Shown: one piece after another, positions 8,859-18,215 of the stretch | How positions within the stretch are numbered: position 1 is the stretch's first letter | How the letters are laid out: each line of letters starts with the position of its first letter | From: Verrucomicrobiota bacterium | GTDB lineage: Bacteria > Verrucomicrobiota > Verrucomicrobiia > Limisphaerales > UBA8199 | Assembly: GCA_012517205.1 (NCBI GenBank) | Contig: JAAYVL010000153.1 | Location: 24,667-88,666 of the forward strand | Length of the DNA stretch: 64,000 bases | Reading direction: 5' to 3' | Position numbers and translations under genes: made by a program | Notes under the pieces: generated by a model | The model's database searches: none | What the model saw: the letters and a program-made list of their open reading frames with translations, nothing else | Told to the model about the DNA's origin: nothing

Positions 8859-9764
8859 ATGACGACCTTTTTCCCAGGCAAGCGTGGAACGGCGCCGCGC
8901 GCCGCGCAGCGAGGCGTGGAGGAATCGTCGCTGGCGAAGTGGACGCTTATTGGCATTGCCCTGGTTTTCTGCGTGGGGTTTCTGCTGCTGCCGCTGCTGA
9001 ACGTCTTTGCGCAGGCCCTGGCGAAGGGGGGGGCGCATTATTGGCGTTCGCTGACGGAACCAGATTCGCGGGCGGCCATTCGCCTCACACTCATGGTGGC
9101 CGCCATCTGCGTGCCGCTCAATGTGCTGTTTGGATTGGCGGCGGCGTGGGCCATTGCCAAGTTCGAGTTCCGGGGCAAGCCGTTTCTGGTCACGTTGATA
9201 GATTTGCCGTTTTCGGTTTCGCCGGTCGTGGCCGGGCTGATGCTTGTCGTGCTGCTGGGGCAGCAAGGTTTCTTTGGCGAATGGCTCGCGGCGCATGAGA
9301 TTAAAATTATTTTTGCGGTGCCCGGCCTTGTGCTGGCGACGGTATTCATCACCTTTCCTTTCGTCGCCCGGGAGTTGATTCCCGTAATGCAGGCCGCCGG
9401 CACGGAGCAGGAAGAAGCGGCGCTAACGCTGGGGGCCAGTGGCTGGCAGACATTTTGGCACGTCACGCTGCCTTCGGTGAAGTGGGGCCTGATCTACGGG
9501 GTCATCCTTTGCAACGCGCGCGCGATGGGAGAGTTTGGCGCCGTCTCGGTTGTTTCCGGGCACATTGCCGGACTCACGGAGACGATGCCGCTGCGGGTGC
9601 AGGCGCTTTACGAGGGCGCGACCACGGCGACCACGGCGGCGGCGTTTGCGGTGGCCAGCTTGCTCGCCTTGCTGGCGCTGCTTACCCTGGGGGTCAAGAG
9701 TGCCCTGGAATGGCGGCAGGCACGGGCGGAGCGGATAGCCGCCAGCGGGGCAGGCCAACGATGA
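8859..9764 (+). CDS. cysW: Sulfate ABC transporter permease CysW
   Basis: CysW is the second permease subunit of the sulfate importer and pairs with CysT in the membrane. Starting at 'MTTFFPGKRGTAPRA' gives 301 residues. Membrane segments begin at 'WTLIGIALVFCVGFLLLPLL'. The EAA loop reads 'EQEEAALTLGASGWQTFWHVTLP', and 'ARAMGEFGAVSVVSGHI' is characteristic of CysW. The ORF track begins at 8739 inside cysT; an ATG at 8835 (overlapping cysT) is an alternative start, but 8859, four bases after the cysT stop, fits better. Its stop overlaps the cysA start by ATGA, indicating a translationally coupled operon. Confidence 0.9.
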   Translation: MTTFFPGKRGTAPRAAQRGVEESSLAKWTLIGIALVFCVGFLLLPLLNVFAQALAKGGAHYWRSLTEPDSRAAIRLTLMVAAICVPLNVLFGLAAAWAIAKFEFRGKPFLVTLIDLPFSVSPVVAGLMLVVLLGQQGFFGEWLAAHEIKIIFAVPGLVLATVFITFPFVARELIPVMQAAGTEQEEAALTLGASGWQTFWHVTLPSVKWGLIYGVILCNARAMGEFGAVSVVSGHIAGLTETMPLRVQALYEGATTATTAAAFAVASLLALLALLTLGVKSALEWRQARAERIAASGAGQR

Positions 9765-10864
9765 GCATAGAACTGCAAGGCGTCACCAAGAAGTTCGGCG
9801 ATACCGTGGCCGTCAACAACGTCAGCTTTTCCGTTAGGGAAGGCGAGTTAATGGCCCTGCTGGGCCCGAGCGGCGGGGGGAAGACCACGGTGTTGCGGCT
9901 GGTAGCGGGGCTGGAAATGCCGACGGCGGGAGACGTATTTATCCGCGGCCGGCGGGTGAATGATTTATCGGTGCAACAGCGGAACATAGGGTTCGTGTTT
10001 CAGAATTATGCCCTGTTCAAGAACATGAACGTGTTCCGGAATATTGCTTTTGGCCTGAAGATTAAAAAGTGGAAGCGCGCCCGGATGCAGGCGCGGATTG
10101 AGGAGCTGTTGAAGCTCTTTGGGCTGGAGGGGTTGGAACGGCGCTACCCGCACCAGTTGTCGGGCGGCCAGCGCCAGCGGGTGGCCATCGCCCGGGCGCT
10201 GGCGCCGCAACCAAGTGTTTTATTGCTGGATGAGCCGTTCGGCGCTGTGGACGCCCGAATTCGCCAGGAACTGCGGGAATGGCTGGTGACGCTGCATCAT
10301 GATTTGAACGTGACGACGGTGTTCGTCACGCACGATCAGGAAGAAGCATTGGAGGTCGCCAACCGCATCGTTATCTTTTCCGGCGGCGTTCTGGAGCAGG
10401 TGGGCACCCCGCGCGAGGTTTATGACCAACCGGCGAATGAGTTCGTCGCGCGCTTCATCGGCGCGATGAATGTGCTGGAAGCGAAAGTGCGGGAGGGCGT
10501 GGCGCGCATCGGCGAACTGGAGTTCCCCGCCTCCGGCGAGGCCGAGGGGCAGCAGGTACGAGTGGGGTTTCGTCCTTATGCGGTGCAGGTTTCCGCGGAT
10601 CTGACACGTTATCGCTATCACGCGGTATTGCAGCATACGTTTTTCCTGGGGGTGCTGCTGCGGCTCGAATTGGAGTTGCCCAGCGGGTTGACCCTCCGCG
10701 CCCGCATGACCAAGGAAGACTACGCGCAGCAGGGGCTGGAGGATGGGCGGCGCGTCTCTTTCCAAATCCGCCAATACCGCCTGCTCGCCGGAGAGGCGGC
10801 GGCGTTGGGGCCGGAGGCCGAGTTGCAGCCAGAGACGCCGCCGGTGCTGGGAGACTATATTTGA
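9761..10864 (+). CDS. cysA: Sulfate ABC transporter ATP-binding protein CysA
   Basis: CysA is the ATPase that powers sulfate/thiosulfate import through CysTW. The 367-residue product starts 'MSIELQGVTKKFGDTVAVNN'. Walker A is 'GPSGGGKTT' (residues 35-43), the Q-loop is 'FVFQNYALF', the ABC signature is 'LSGGQRQRVAIARAL', Walker B is 'VLLLDEPFGAVD', and the switch histidine is in 'VFVTHDQEEAL'. The C-terminal ~110 residues form a TOBE-type regulatory domain. The ATG at 9761 overlaps the cysW stop (ATGA); the longer track ORF from 9455 is a shadow inside cysW. No cognate binding protein is encoded nearby, so the importer either uses one from elsewhere or was disrupted. Confidence 0.95.
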   Translation: MSIELQGVTKKFGDTVAVNNVSFSVREGELMALLGPSGGGKTTVLRLVAGLEMPTAGDVFIRGRRVNDLSVQQRNIGFVFQNYALFKNMNVFRNIAFGLKIKKWKRARMQARIEELLKLFGLEGLERRYPHQLSGGQRQRVAIARALAPQPSVLLLDEPFGAVDARIRQELREWLVTLHHDLNVTTVFVTHDQEEALEVANRIVIFSGGVLEQVGTPREVYDQPANEFVARFIGAMNVLEAKVREGVARIGELEFPASGEAEGQQVRVGFRPYAVQVSADLTRYRYHAVLQHTFFLGVLLRLELELPSGLTLRARMTKEDYAQQGLEDGRRVSFQIRQYRLLAGEAAALGPEAELQPETPPVLGDYI

Positions 10865-10998
10865 GCGGCAGATTCCGGGAGGTGCCGGCGCTTTCCGTTG
10901 CGGTTTGCGCTGCCAACAGCCGGCAGTTGACGCGAGGCTTCGTTCCGGGATAAGGTGTGAGCGGCAATGGCACTATGCCTTCCATACTAACCAAACGA

Positions 10999-11859
10999 AT
11001 GAGATCATCTGTGAATTATAATTCATCTTCCGCTTTGAATCGCCGCGAGTTTATCGGGGCAGTCGGCCTTACCGCCATGGTTCTGGGAACTGCGCCCTGG
11101 GCCCAGGGCGCCCCGGGCAAAAAGATTCCAATTGGGCTGCAACTCTATTCGCTGCGCGAACAGTGCAAGACCGACTTGCCGGGTATGTTGGCGGCCGTAG
11201 CAAAAATCGGATATCGCGGTGTCGAATTTGCCGGGTATCATGGCCGCAGCGCGAAGGAATTACGCAAGCTGCTTGACGATCATGGCCTGGTCGCCTGCGG
11301 CACGCATACGCCGTACGAATCTGTGTTGCCGAATAAGCTGGAAGAGACGGTCGAGTTCAACCGCATCCTGGGCAACAAGTTTCTCATCGTTCCCTGGATG
11401 AGCGAGGCGAAGTCCAAGCAGGAATGGCTGGATCGGGCGAAACTGTTCAACGAAATCGCCGACAAAGTGAAGGCCCAGGGCATGTGGATCGGCTACCATG
11501 CGCACGCCCATGACTTCAAGCAGATTGATGGGGTATCAGCCTGGGACCTGTTCTTTGGCAACACCAAGCCCACGGTGGTCATGCAGCTCGACACCAGTAA
11601 TTGCCTGGCCGGAGGGGCGGACCCAGTCGCCGTGCTGAATCGGTATCCCGGGCGGGAGCAGACGATTCACCTCAAAGCCCACGGTGGCGGACCCGATGCC
11701 GTCATAGGCGAAGACAAAGTGGATTGGAAGTCGGTTTTTGCCTTTTGCGAGCGCAAGGGCAAAACCCAGTGGTATATTGTCGAGCATGAGAGTGCGCGGG
11801 ATCCCCTTGATGCGGTCGCGCGCTGTTTCGAGGCGCTGCGAAAATTCGGCAAAGTGTGA
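10999..11859 (+). CDS. Exported sugar phosphate isomerase/epimerase-like TIM-barrel protein
   Basis: This is a xylose-isomerase-like TIM-barrel protein (AP endonuclease family 2 fold) of ~286 residues. A twin-arginine signal 'LNRREFIGAVGLTAMVLG' is followed by the barrel start 'PIGLQLYSLREQ'. Conserved metal-site features include 'GYRGVEFAGYHG', 'GYHAHAHDF', 'QLDTSNCLAGG', 'IHLKAHGG' and 'YIVEHESA', consistent with a divalent-metal isomerase or epimerase. Starts at GTG 10957 and ATG 10975 are possible; the ATG at 10999 already gives a complete Tat leader. Such proteins often work alongside exported Gfo/Idh/MocA oxidoreductases like those at 2965 and 4361, but no direct operon link exists here. 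The substrate is unknown. Confidence 0.85.
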   Translation: MRSSVNYNSSSALNRREFIGAVGLTAMVLGTAPWAQGAPGKKIPIGLQLYSLREQCKTDLPGMLAAVAKIGYRGVEFAGYHGRSAKELRKLLDDHGLVACGTHTPYESVLPNKLEETVEFNRILGNKFLIVPWMSEAKSKQEWLDRAKLFNEIADKVKAQGMWIGYHAHAHDFKQIDGVSAWDLFFGNTKPTVVMQLDTSNCLAGGADPVAVLNRYPGREQTIHLKAHGGGPDAVIGEDKVDWKSVFAFCERKGKTQWYIVEHESARDPLDAVARCFEALRKFGKV

Positions 11860-11923
11860 GCTGAAAAGCCTGGCGCAACATTGCGTCCGCCGTGGCCCGG
11901 TTAATCGCTCGGGCAAGCTCCCG

Positions 11924-12883
11924 TCAGCGTCTCCCGCGCCCGGAGTTCGGTAGTTTTTGGGCGAATACGCCGAGGTGGTTGGCCACTCTGCGCTCAACCC
12001 CAACCGGTAATCCGCACGGGCGGTTTAGCAGTTCCGGAGAGCCGTCCGGGCCTTCGATGACCAATGCGGTGCTGCCGCCGCCGTCCAGGTTTAGCGCGTT
12101 GTAAGCCCCGAGTTTACGCATCCATTCCGCCGTCTCCGCCGTGGTGGTGCCCTCGCTGTAGCCACTTTGCCGGCCATCAATTGCGACAAGGTAGAGGTAG
12201 CGCAAATTACGGCTGATTCCCACTGCGGAGCGCGGGTGGCGGCTGACCATCGTGCCATTGTTCGTGCCATTGATCAGCAGGGCATGGAATCCGCTCAGGC
12301 CATTATAGGCTCCTCGGACGTCCACTGGTGAACGTGCCACCCAAGCCCGCCGGTCCTGGCTGATCAGGAGCGCGTCCCAATCATGCCGGGATTGATAGAG
12401 GTCTCCGCGAGACAATGACAGGCCCTGCACGCGGGTCGGATCACCCCGCTGTTTGGCAAATACGTCAAAGATTGAGCCATTGAGCGCGGCTTGGCATTTA
12501 AACTCACTTAGAAACTCGGAAGTGGTACGGCCTCCCCAGGCGTTGGTGCCGTTGCCGATCCGCGGTGTGACCAGAAAACGGATGGTCGGTTCACGCAGAT
12601 CTATCCGAACTGCCCGAACTTGCAGGCGTCGAGGAACCTTGGTCGCGCCCTCGCATATTTCCACGCCCCGAAAGATCGGTTTCCAGCGCGAAAGCGTGGC
12701 TTGAGCGACGACATCGGTCGGTTTTGCGGCCGGGGCATTGGTAATTACGACCACTCGCGCGGCTGGCACGGAAGGTTGGCAATTCGCCACTAGCGGCGCG
12801 AGCGCGACCATAAAAACGGCGATTATCTGGCAGCTCCCCGGTCGCCGATACATCTTGCCGCAGCCATTCATTTTGGATTTCAT
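11924..12883 (-). CDS. Phosphodiester glycosidase (NAGPA) domain protein, probably secreted
   Basis: This 319-residue protein has the domain of N-acetylglucosamine-1-phosphodiester alpha-N-acetylglucosaminidase, found in bacterial proteins that cleave phosphodiester-linked sugars, for example in spore or wall polymers. The signature 'NALNLDGGGSTALV' near the C terminus is clear. Upstream blocks include 'AALNGSIFDV' and 'SAVGISRNLRYLYLVAIDGRQSGYSEG'. An N-terminal hydrophobic stretch after 'MYRRPGSCQIIAVFMVALAP' ending near 'ANCQP' looks like a lipoprotein or export signal. The track ORF extends to 13261 through the tRNA gene and is not credible; MKSKMNG at 12883 is chosen, with MNG at 12871 possible. 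Confidence 0.8.
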   Translation of the reverse strand: MKSKMNGCGKMYRRPGSCQIIAVFMVALAPLVANCQPSVPAARVVVITNAPAAKPTDVVAQATLSRWKPIFRGVEICEGATKVPRRLQVRAVRIDLREPTIRFLVTPRIGNGTNAWGGRTTSEFLSEFKCQAALNGSIFDVFAKQRGDPTRVQGLSLSRGDLYQSRHDWDALLISQDRRAWVARSPVDVRGAYNGLSGFHALLINGTNNGTMVSRHPRSAVGISRNLRYLYLVAIDGRQSGYSEGTTTAETAEWMRKLGAYNALNLDGGGSTALVIEGPDGSPELLNRPCGLPVGVERRVANHLGVFAQKLPNSGRGRR

Positions 12884-13140
12884 CGGCGGCAACCCTAACA
12901 TTCCGCTCAGAGAAATAGCAACGGCAGGTTCGCCATGCTCATCTTTGCTTTTTTCGGGGCTTGCGCTTGGGCTGGGAATTGTGGCACAGTGGCAGCGTGT
13001 TAAGACGGAAGTGAGTCTTGCGCCTGTTGAGCGTGCCTGCGTGCGAGGGAGCCGGGGCACTGCCCAAGGCCACAATGTGGTCGGGTCATCGGGGAGCAGC
13101 GTACGGGGTTCGCTGCGCGGACTGAACGGGCGGCGGGGCA

Positions 13141-13216
<76 letters not shown>

Positions 13217-13670
13217 CCGCAATTCCTCCGTGGCAATCAAGGGTTTCTGAACATCGGCCATCCTCCGTATCAGAATTTGCCCGCGGACTAAAATTTAGGC
13301 GGGCTCAGTTGAAATAAAAGAGCCGCGGTTTTACGTTGAGGGAGGTATTGCCTTTCCAAAAGCGGAGACATTTTTATTTCGCTGTCTCCACCTGCAGATC
13401 TCTCGCAGGTTGCCCTCCGCCAGCACTCGCTGCTATTTCTGTGAAAGATTAATACAAGTTGAGGAGGTGGCTCTGGGGCTGATTTGAGTTTGCGGGGTTG
13501 CTCCTAGCGTTGTTGACTCACGGCCACCAGTTCGACTGGCCTGAAAATAGCAGACGGGAGGACGTAAGCCGCAGGGTAATCTGTCGTTTCTCAAGGTTAT
13601 GCCCGGAAAAAGCTGTTCATAAACTGAGATGCGGTTACAACGAATTGACAACGAATCGAGGCTTGACTGT
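13217..13670. other. Intergenic region upstream of nusA, no gene recognised
   Basis: No coding sequence is credible here; the 97-aa ORF at 13498 lacks any recognisable feature. rimP, which often precedes nusA, is not present. Confidence 0.6.
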
Positions 13671-13698
13671 TTTAGACGCGGTTCATAACTTCTATGCT
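13671..13698 (+). promoter_or_regulatory. Candidate sigma70-type promoter for nusA operon
   Basis: A -35-like TTTAGA (13671-13676) is separated by 16 nt from the -10-like TATGCT (13693-13698). The same -10 hexamer and 16-nt spacing occur in the stronger candidate upstream of pilB (36052-36079). A TTGACT at 13663 is also present but badly spaced. Support is by pattern only. Confidence 0.35.
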
Positions 13699-13732
13699 AG
13701 AACGGTACAAATTGCTGGTTCGCCAGTTCGCG

Positions 13733-13765
13733 AAAGTCGGAAGAGCCTTATCTACCGACTTTTTT
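13733..13765 (+). terminator. Terminator-like hairpin in the nusA leader
   Basis: AAAGTCGG (13733-13740) and CCGACTTT (13755-13762) form a perfect 8-bp stem around a 14-nt loop, followed by a T-run (TTTTTT including the stem end). It sits about 33 nt before the nusA ATG and downstream of the candidate promoter. It could be an attenuator controlling the nusA operon or the terminator of an upstream transcript. Confidence 0.55.
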
Positions 13766-13797
13766 ATTCCCCCGTGAGGGGTTGCCGTTGAAAATTT

Positions 13798-15078
13798 ATG
13801 AACGCCGACTTTTTAGCAGTCTTGGAATTCTGGGAGCGCGAGAAGGGCCTCAGTCGAGAGGTCCTGACCGCTGCGGTCCAGGAAGCTCTGTTGTCCGCCG
13901 CGAAGAAAGCGGTTGGCCCGGCGCGGGAATTGCGTGTGGATATAGACCAGAAGAGCGGGGATATACGCGCGTTTGCGAAGCTGCAGGTAGCAGAAAGAGT
14001 CATTTCCAGGCATGGCCAGATTGCGCTTTTCGACGCCCGACGGATAAAAGCGGACGCGCAAGTGGGAGATGAGTTGGAGGTGGAAGTGACGCCTGTGGGT
14101 TTTGGCCGCATCGCCGCCCAGTATGCGCGGCAGGCGCTGATGCAGCACATTCGGCGCGCGGAAAAAGCACTGATTTTTACCGAGTTCAAAGACCGCGTGG
14201 GCGACGTTGTTAGCGGGGCGGTTCGGCGTTTCGATCGGTCCGACGTGTTTGTGGATTTGGGGAAATACGAAGCGTTGCTGCCCAACCGGGAGCGCGTGCC
14301 GACCGAAGAATATCAACTGGGAGAGCGGATTCGCTGTTATGTCAAAGCGGTGGAAGAAGGCCCGCATGGCCCCGAGATTATCCTGTCTCGTTCCGATCCG
14401 CGCTTTGTCGTCAAGCTGTTTCAGATTGAGGTTTCGGAGATCAATGATGGCACCATTGAAATCAAGGGAATTGCTCGTGAGCCGGGTTTCCGGACCAAGC
14501 TGGCGGTGTGGACGCGTGACGAGAAAGTAGATCCGGTAGGCGCCTGTGTTGGATTGCGCGGGCAGCGCGTCAAGAACATCGTGCGTGAACTCAATAACGA
14601 GAAGGTGGATATTATTCGCTGGGATGCGAATATAAAGAACTTTATCACTAACGCACTGGCGCCGGCCAAGTTAAAGGCCTTCGAGATAGACGAGGCCCAC
14701 AAGCGAGTCAAAATTACGGTTAGCGCGGACCAACTTTCCCTGGCCATTGGCAAGCGGGGTCAGAACGCGCGGTTGACCTCGAAGCTGACGGGTTGGCAGG
14801 TGGACATCGAGCCGGAAGTAGTGGTGACCAAAGGGTTCGAGGAAAAAGTGGCCGAAGCGGTGGATTCCCTGGCGGCGATTACCGGGATTACGCGGGAGCA
14901 GGCGGATGTGCTGGTGCATCATGGATTGACACGGCTGGAGGATTTGTTGCAGGCCGATGAAAGTGACTTGGCGGAAATCCCGGGTTTGGGCGATCAGGGG
15001 GCGGCTATTTTGGAAGCCGCGCGTGCTGAGGCGGCCCGACGTACGCTCAAAGTTGGTGAAACTCCAATTTCCAATTAA
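13798..15078 (+). CDS. nusA: Transcription termination/antitermination factor NusA
   Basis: NusA binds RNA polymerase and nascent RNA and modulates pausing, termination and antitermination. The 426-residue protein has the N-terminal polymerase-binding domain (1-~125), an S1 domain ('GDVVSGAVRRFDRSDVFVDLG', ~135-200) and two KH domains ('GLRGQRVKNIVREL' and 'LAIGKRGQNARLTSKLTGW'). The C-terminal helix-hairpin-helix segment includes 'ITREQADVLVHHGLTRLEDL' and 'EIPGLGDQGAAILEAARAEA'. It heads nusA-infB-rbfA-nrnA, the conserved core of the bacterial nusA operon. The hairpin directly upstream may provide autoregulation, as expected for a termination factor, but that is inference. Confidence 0.97.
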   Translation: MNADFLAVLEFWEREKGLSREVLTAAVQEALLSAAKKAVGPARELRVDIDQKSGDIRAFAKLQVAERVISRHGQIALFDARRIKADAQVGDELEVEVTPVGFGRIAAQYARQALMQHIRRAEKALIFTEFKDRVGDVVSGAVRRFDRSDVFVDLGKYEALLPNRERVPTEEYQLGERIRCYVKAVEEGPHGPEIILSRSDPRFVVKLFQIEVSEINDGTIEIKGIAREPGFRTKLAVWTRDEKVDPVGACVGLRGQRVKNIVRELNNEKVDIIRWDANIKNFITNALAPAKLKAFEIDEAHKRVKITVSADQLSLAIGKRGQNARLTSKLTGWQVDIEPEVVVTKGFEEKVAEAVDSLAAITGITREQADVLVHHGLTRLEDLLQADESDLAEIPGLGDQGAAILEAARAEAARRTLKVGETPISN

Positions 15079-15177
15079 TTCGAGTTGATTATACTGGTAT
15101 TGTCAGAAAGTCTTACGATTTGGGATCGAGCCCCGTGAAAGCTGCATAGCAACCTGGGTTTGAGGTGATAGAGAAAT

Positions 15178-17694
15178 ATGCCCGTTCGGATATACGAAAT
15201 TGCAAAGAAACTCGGCTGGGAGAGCAAGCAAGTTCTCGCCAAGGCGAAGTCTCTGGGCATTACCACTGCGCGGGTAGCTTCCAGTTCATTGGACAAGATA
15301 ACGGCTGAATACCTCGAACTGGAGATTCTCAAAGAGCATCCGGAGCTTGCCGAACCGGCTCCGGTTCCGGCGCAAGAAACCTCACCAATCCCGGTTGAAC
15401 AGCCGACAGAAACTGCCGCTGCGCCACCGGTAATCGAGATCAAGCCGAGCGTGGAGCCCGAAGTAGCGGAAGCGGTGGTTCCGCCGGTGATAGAGGAACT
15501 TCCCGCTATTCCAGCTCCGGAAGCGGAGGTGGCGGACGTGCCAAGCGAACCCTCGCTCGCGCCGCAAGTTGTGGCGGAGGTTCAACCTCAACCACAATTG
15601 GAATCAGCCGTGGTAGAGCCGCCACCGCCGCCGGTTTTCAAGGTGGGCGACAAGGTTGGATTCATTCAGTTGCGGCCGAAGCCGCCCCCCAAAGGGAGCG
15701 AAAGATCAGGTGCACAAAAAGCGCCGCCTCGAGGGGCAAGTCCAGGGAAGAAGGCCGACTTTTTTCCACGCGAAGGCGGCTCTGGTGGACGAACCGGCAC
15801 GGTGGCTTCGGGGACGACGGGGGGCAAAGGAGTAGGGGTTACGAAAGGGGCGGTGGCGGCGAAAGCCAGTGCCGAAGCCAAGTTGCAACTGCCGCTCGAT
15901 GCCCAGGTTATTACTATCAAGCCGCCGATCGTAGTGCGAGATCTGGCGGAACAGCTTAAACAGAGGCCGTTCAAGATCATTGCGGACTTGATGGAATTGG
16001 GCGTGTTAGCCAGCGTCAACCAGGCTATTGACGAGAAAGAGGCGCAGAGGATTTGCGCCAAGTATGGCTACCGGTTTGAAGCGGAAAGGCGCGTGCGCGA
16101 CGGTGGGCTTCATAAACCTATTGGCCCCACGATTGATCAGGATCCGGAAGATAAAGCCGAGGATTTGATTCCGCGGCCTCCGGTGGTGACCATCATGGGC
16201 CACGTTGACCACGGCAAGACCACCTTGCTTGATGTAATTCGCAAGGCCAATGTTGTCGCCAGCGAAGCGGGCGGCATAACGCAGCACATTGGTGCTTATA
16301 CGATTTCCTTCCCGCACCCCGACCGCAAGAAGGCACTGGCCCAAGTTACATTCCTGGATACTCCGGGGCATGCTGCCTTTAGTTCAATGCGGGCTCGTGG
16401 GGCGAATGTGACTGACGTGGTTGTGCTGGTCGTAGCTGCCAACGACGGAGTAATGCCGCAAACCCTAGAGGCGCTCAGCCACGCGCAGGCAGCTAAAGTG
16501 CCGGTGCTGGTCGCAGTGAATAAAATAGACCACCCCAACGCCAACGCCTTGAGGGTTCGTCAGCAATTGCAGGATAAAGGGCTGGTTCCGGACGATTGGG
16601 GTGGCGACACTATTTTTGTGGATGTTTCCGCGCTGACAAAACAGGGCGTGGACAAGTTGATCGAAATGATCCTGCTCCAAGCCGATCTGCTGGAACTCAA
16701 GGCCAATCCCAATCGGCGCGCTAAGGGGAATGTGATTGAATCAGGTCTGGAGCCGGGAGGACCTACGGCTACCGTGCTGGTGCGCAAAGGCACCTTGCGC
16801 GTCAGCGATGTGGTGCTTTGCGGGCAATACTATGGCCGCGTGCGAGCGTTGATCAACGAAGAGAGCAAGCGCCTGAAAGAAGCCGCGCCTTCGGTGGCGG
16901 TGAAGATCCTGGGCTTGAATGGCGTGCCGGAAGCGGGGTTGGAGTTTAATGTAGTAGAGAATGAGAAAGCGGCGCGCGAACTTGCCGAGCAGCGTATTTT
17001 GGAAGCCCGGGCGCTGGGGCAGGAACCTGCGCGCGCCAAGGTCACTTTGGAGAATCTCTTTGACCGTCTCGATTCGAGTTCGGGCAAGGAACTCAAGGTG
17101 GTGGTCAAGGCTGACACGCAAGGCTCGGTCGAGGCCATCGTGGATGCCCTCAAAAAGATCGAATCGGACAAGGTATCGCTGGAAGTCATTCATAGCGCCG
17201 TCGGCACCATCACCGAATCTGATGTGGCGCTGGCCTCAGCTTCGAATGCTGTAATTCTGGGTTTTCACGCGCGCATTGACAGTGGCGTGGCTGACCGGGC
17301 CAAGCACGAAGGCGTGCAGATCAAGCAATATGCCATTATTTATGAGCTGATTGACCAGGTAAAAGAAGCGATGGCCGGATTGCTGGAACCGCTGGTGAAG
17401 GATATCACGGTCGGCGCAGCGGAAGTGCGCAAGATTTTTGAACTGTCCAAAGGCGCCCCGGTGGCCGGGTGCATGGTTGTTAGCGGCCGCATTGCCAAGG
17501 GGAAAGTTCGGGTGCGACGGCGCAAAGAGATCATTTATGAAGGAATCGTCCAGTCGCTGCGTCGGTTTCAGGACGAGGTCAACGAGGTGCGTGCCGGTAT
17601 GGAATGTGGCATTCGGATCGAAGGGTTCCGTGAATTTCAGATTGGCGATAGCATCGAGTGCTACACGATGGAAAAAATCGCCCAGAAGTTGTGA
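15178..17694 (+). CDS. infB: Translation initiation factor IF-2
   Basis: IF-2 is the GTPase that delivers initiator tRNA and promotes subunit joining. The 838-residue protein opens with the IF2-N helix-rich module '[20 protein letters not shown]' and continues with a long Pro/Glu/Val-rich linker (~60-220). The G domain shows G1 'GHVDHGKTT' at ~341-349, G3 'DTPGHAAF' and G4 'NKID'. Domains II-IV end with '[19 protein letters not shown]'. A good Shine-Dalgarno GAGGTGA precedes the ATG at 15178. The 99-nt gap after nusA contains no gene. The length is normal for high-GC bacteria with extended linkers. Confidence 0.97.
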   Translation: MPVRIYEIAKKLGWESKQVLAKAKSLGITTARVASSSLDKITAEYLELEILKEHPELAEPAPVPAQETSPIPVEQPTETAAAPPVIEIKPSVEPEVAEAVVPPVIEELPAIPAPEAEVADVPSEPSLAPQVVAEVQPQPQLESAVVEPPPPPVFKVGDKVGFIQLRPKPPPKGSERSGAQKAPPRGASPGKKADFFPREGGSGGRTGTVASGTTGGKGVGVTKGAVAAKASAEAKLQLPLDAQVITIKPPIVVRDLAEQLKQRPFKIIADLMELGVLASVNQAIDEKEAQRICAKYGYRFEAERRVRDGGLHKPIGPTIDQDPEDKAEDLIPRPPVVTIMGHVDHGKTTLLDVIRKANVVASEAGGITQHIGAYTISFPHPDRKKALAQVTFLDTPGHAAFSSMRARGANVTDVVVLVVAANDGVMPQTLEALSHAQAAKVPVLVAVNKIDHPNANALRVRQQLQDKGLVPDDWGGDTIFVDVSALTKQGVDKLIEMILLQADLLELKANPNRRAKGNVIESGLEPGGPTATVLVRKGTLRVSDVVLCGQYYGRVRALINEESKRLKEAAPSVAVKILGLNGVPEAGLEFNVVENEKAARELAEQRILEARALGQEPARAKVTLENLFDRLDSSSGKELKVVVKADTQGSVEAIVDALKKIESDKVSLEVIHSAVGTITESDVALASASNAVILGFHARIDSGVADRAKHEGVQIKQYAIIYELIDQVKEAMAGLLEPLVKDITVGAAEVRKIFELSKGAPVAGCMVVSGRIAKGKVRVRRRKEIIYEGIVQSLRRFQDEVNEVRAGMECGIRIEGFREFQIGDSIECYTMEKIAQKL

Positions 17695-17803
17695 AAATCG
17701 TAGCAGCGGAGGCGCTGAATTGCCGGGCTAATTGGGTTAGCAATGTCTGCCCGTCTTGCGGCCAGCGAAGGTTTGCCATTACCTCCTAACGGATCGATCA
17801 GAC

Positions 17804-18169
17804 ATGGTTTCTCTCAGGCTCCAACGCGTGCGCGAATTGCTGAAGCGGGAGATCGGCGAGGTCATTCGCCGGGAATTCCAAGTCAGCGAGGCGGGTTTGA
17901 TCACGGTCAACGATGTGGAGGTGGCTGGTGACTTGAAGTCGGCGTTTGTCTTCATCAGCATCCTGGGCAGTGCCGACCAGCAGCGCCAGGGATTAAGCCT
18001 GCTGCGACAACATCGCCGGCGTATTCAAGAATTAGTGGCAGGAGCGGTTATTTTGAAGTACACACCGCGGCTGCGCTTTCTGGTGGACGATTCTATCGCG
18101 CGCGGGAACCGTGTGCTGGAGATCATCGAGGAATTGGAAAAGACCCTTCCGGAGGAGCCCCCGGAATAA
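17804..18169 (+). CDS. rbfA: Ribosome-binding factor A
   Basis: RbfA is a small KH-fold protein that assists late 30S maturation. Starting at 'MVSLRLQRVRELLKREIGEV' gives 121 residues, matching the family length. Conserved segments are 'LITVNDVEVAGDLKSAFVFIS' and 'LKYTPRLRFLVDDSIARGNRV'. The track start at 17756 is an upstream TTG that adds 16 unrelated residues and is not used. It sits between infB (110-nt gap) and nrnA (46-nt gap) on the same strand, as expected for the nusA operon. Confidence 0.92.
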   Translation: MVSLRLQRVRELLKREIGEVIRREFQVSEAGLITVNDVEVAGDLKSAFVFISILGSADQQRQGLSLLRQHRRRIQELVAGAVILKYTPRLRFLVDDSIARGNRVLEIIEELEKTLPEEPPE

Positions 18170-18215
18170 CCGTTCGAAACGGAAATTGCTGCAGTGCTGA
18201 GGTTGTTTTCACTAA

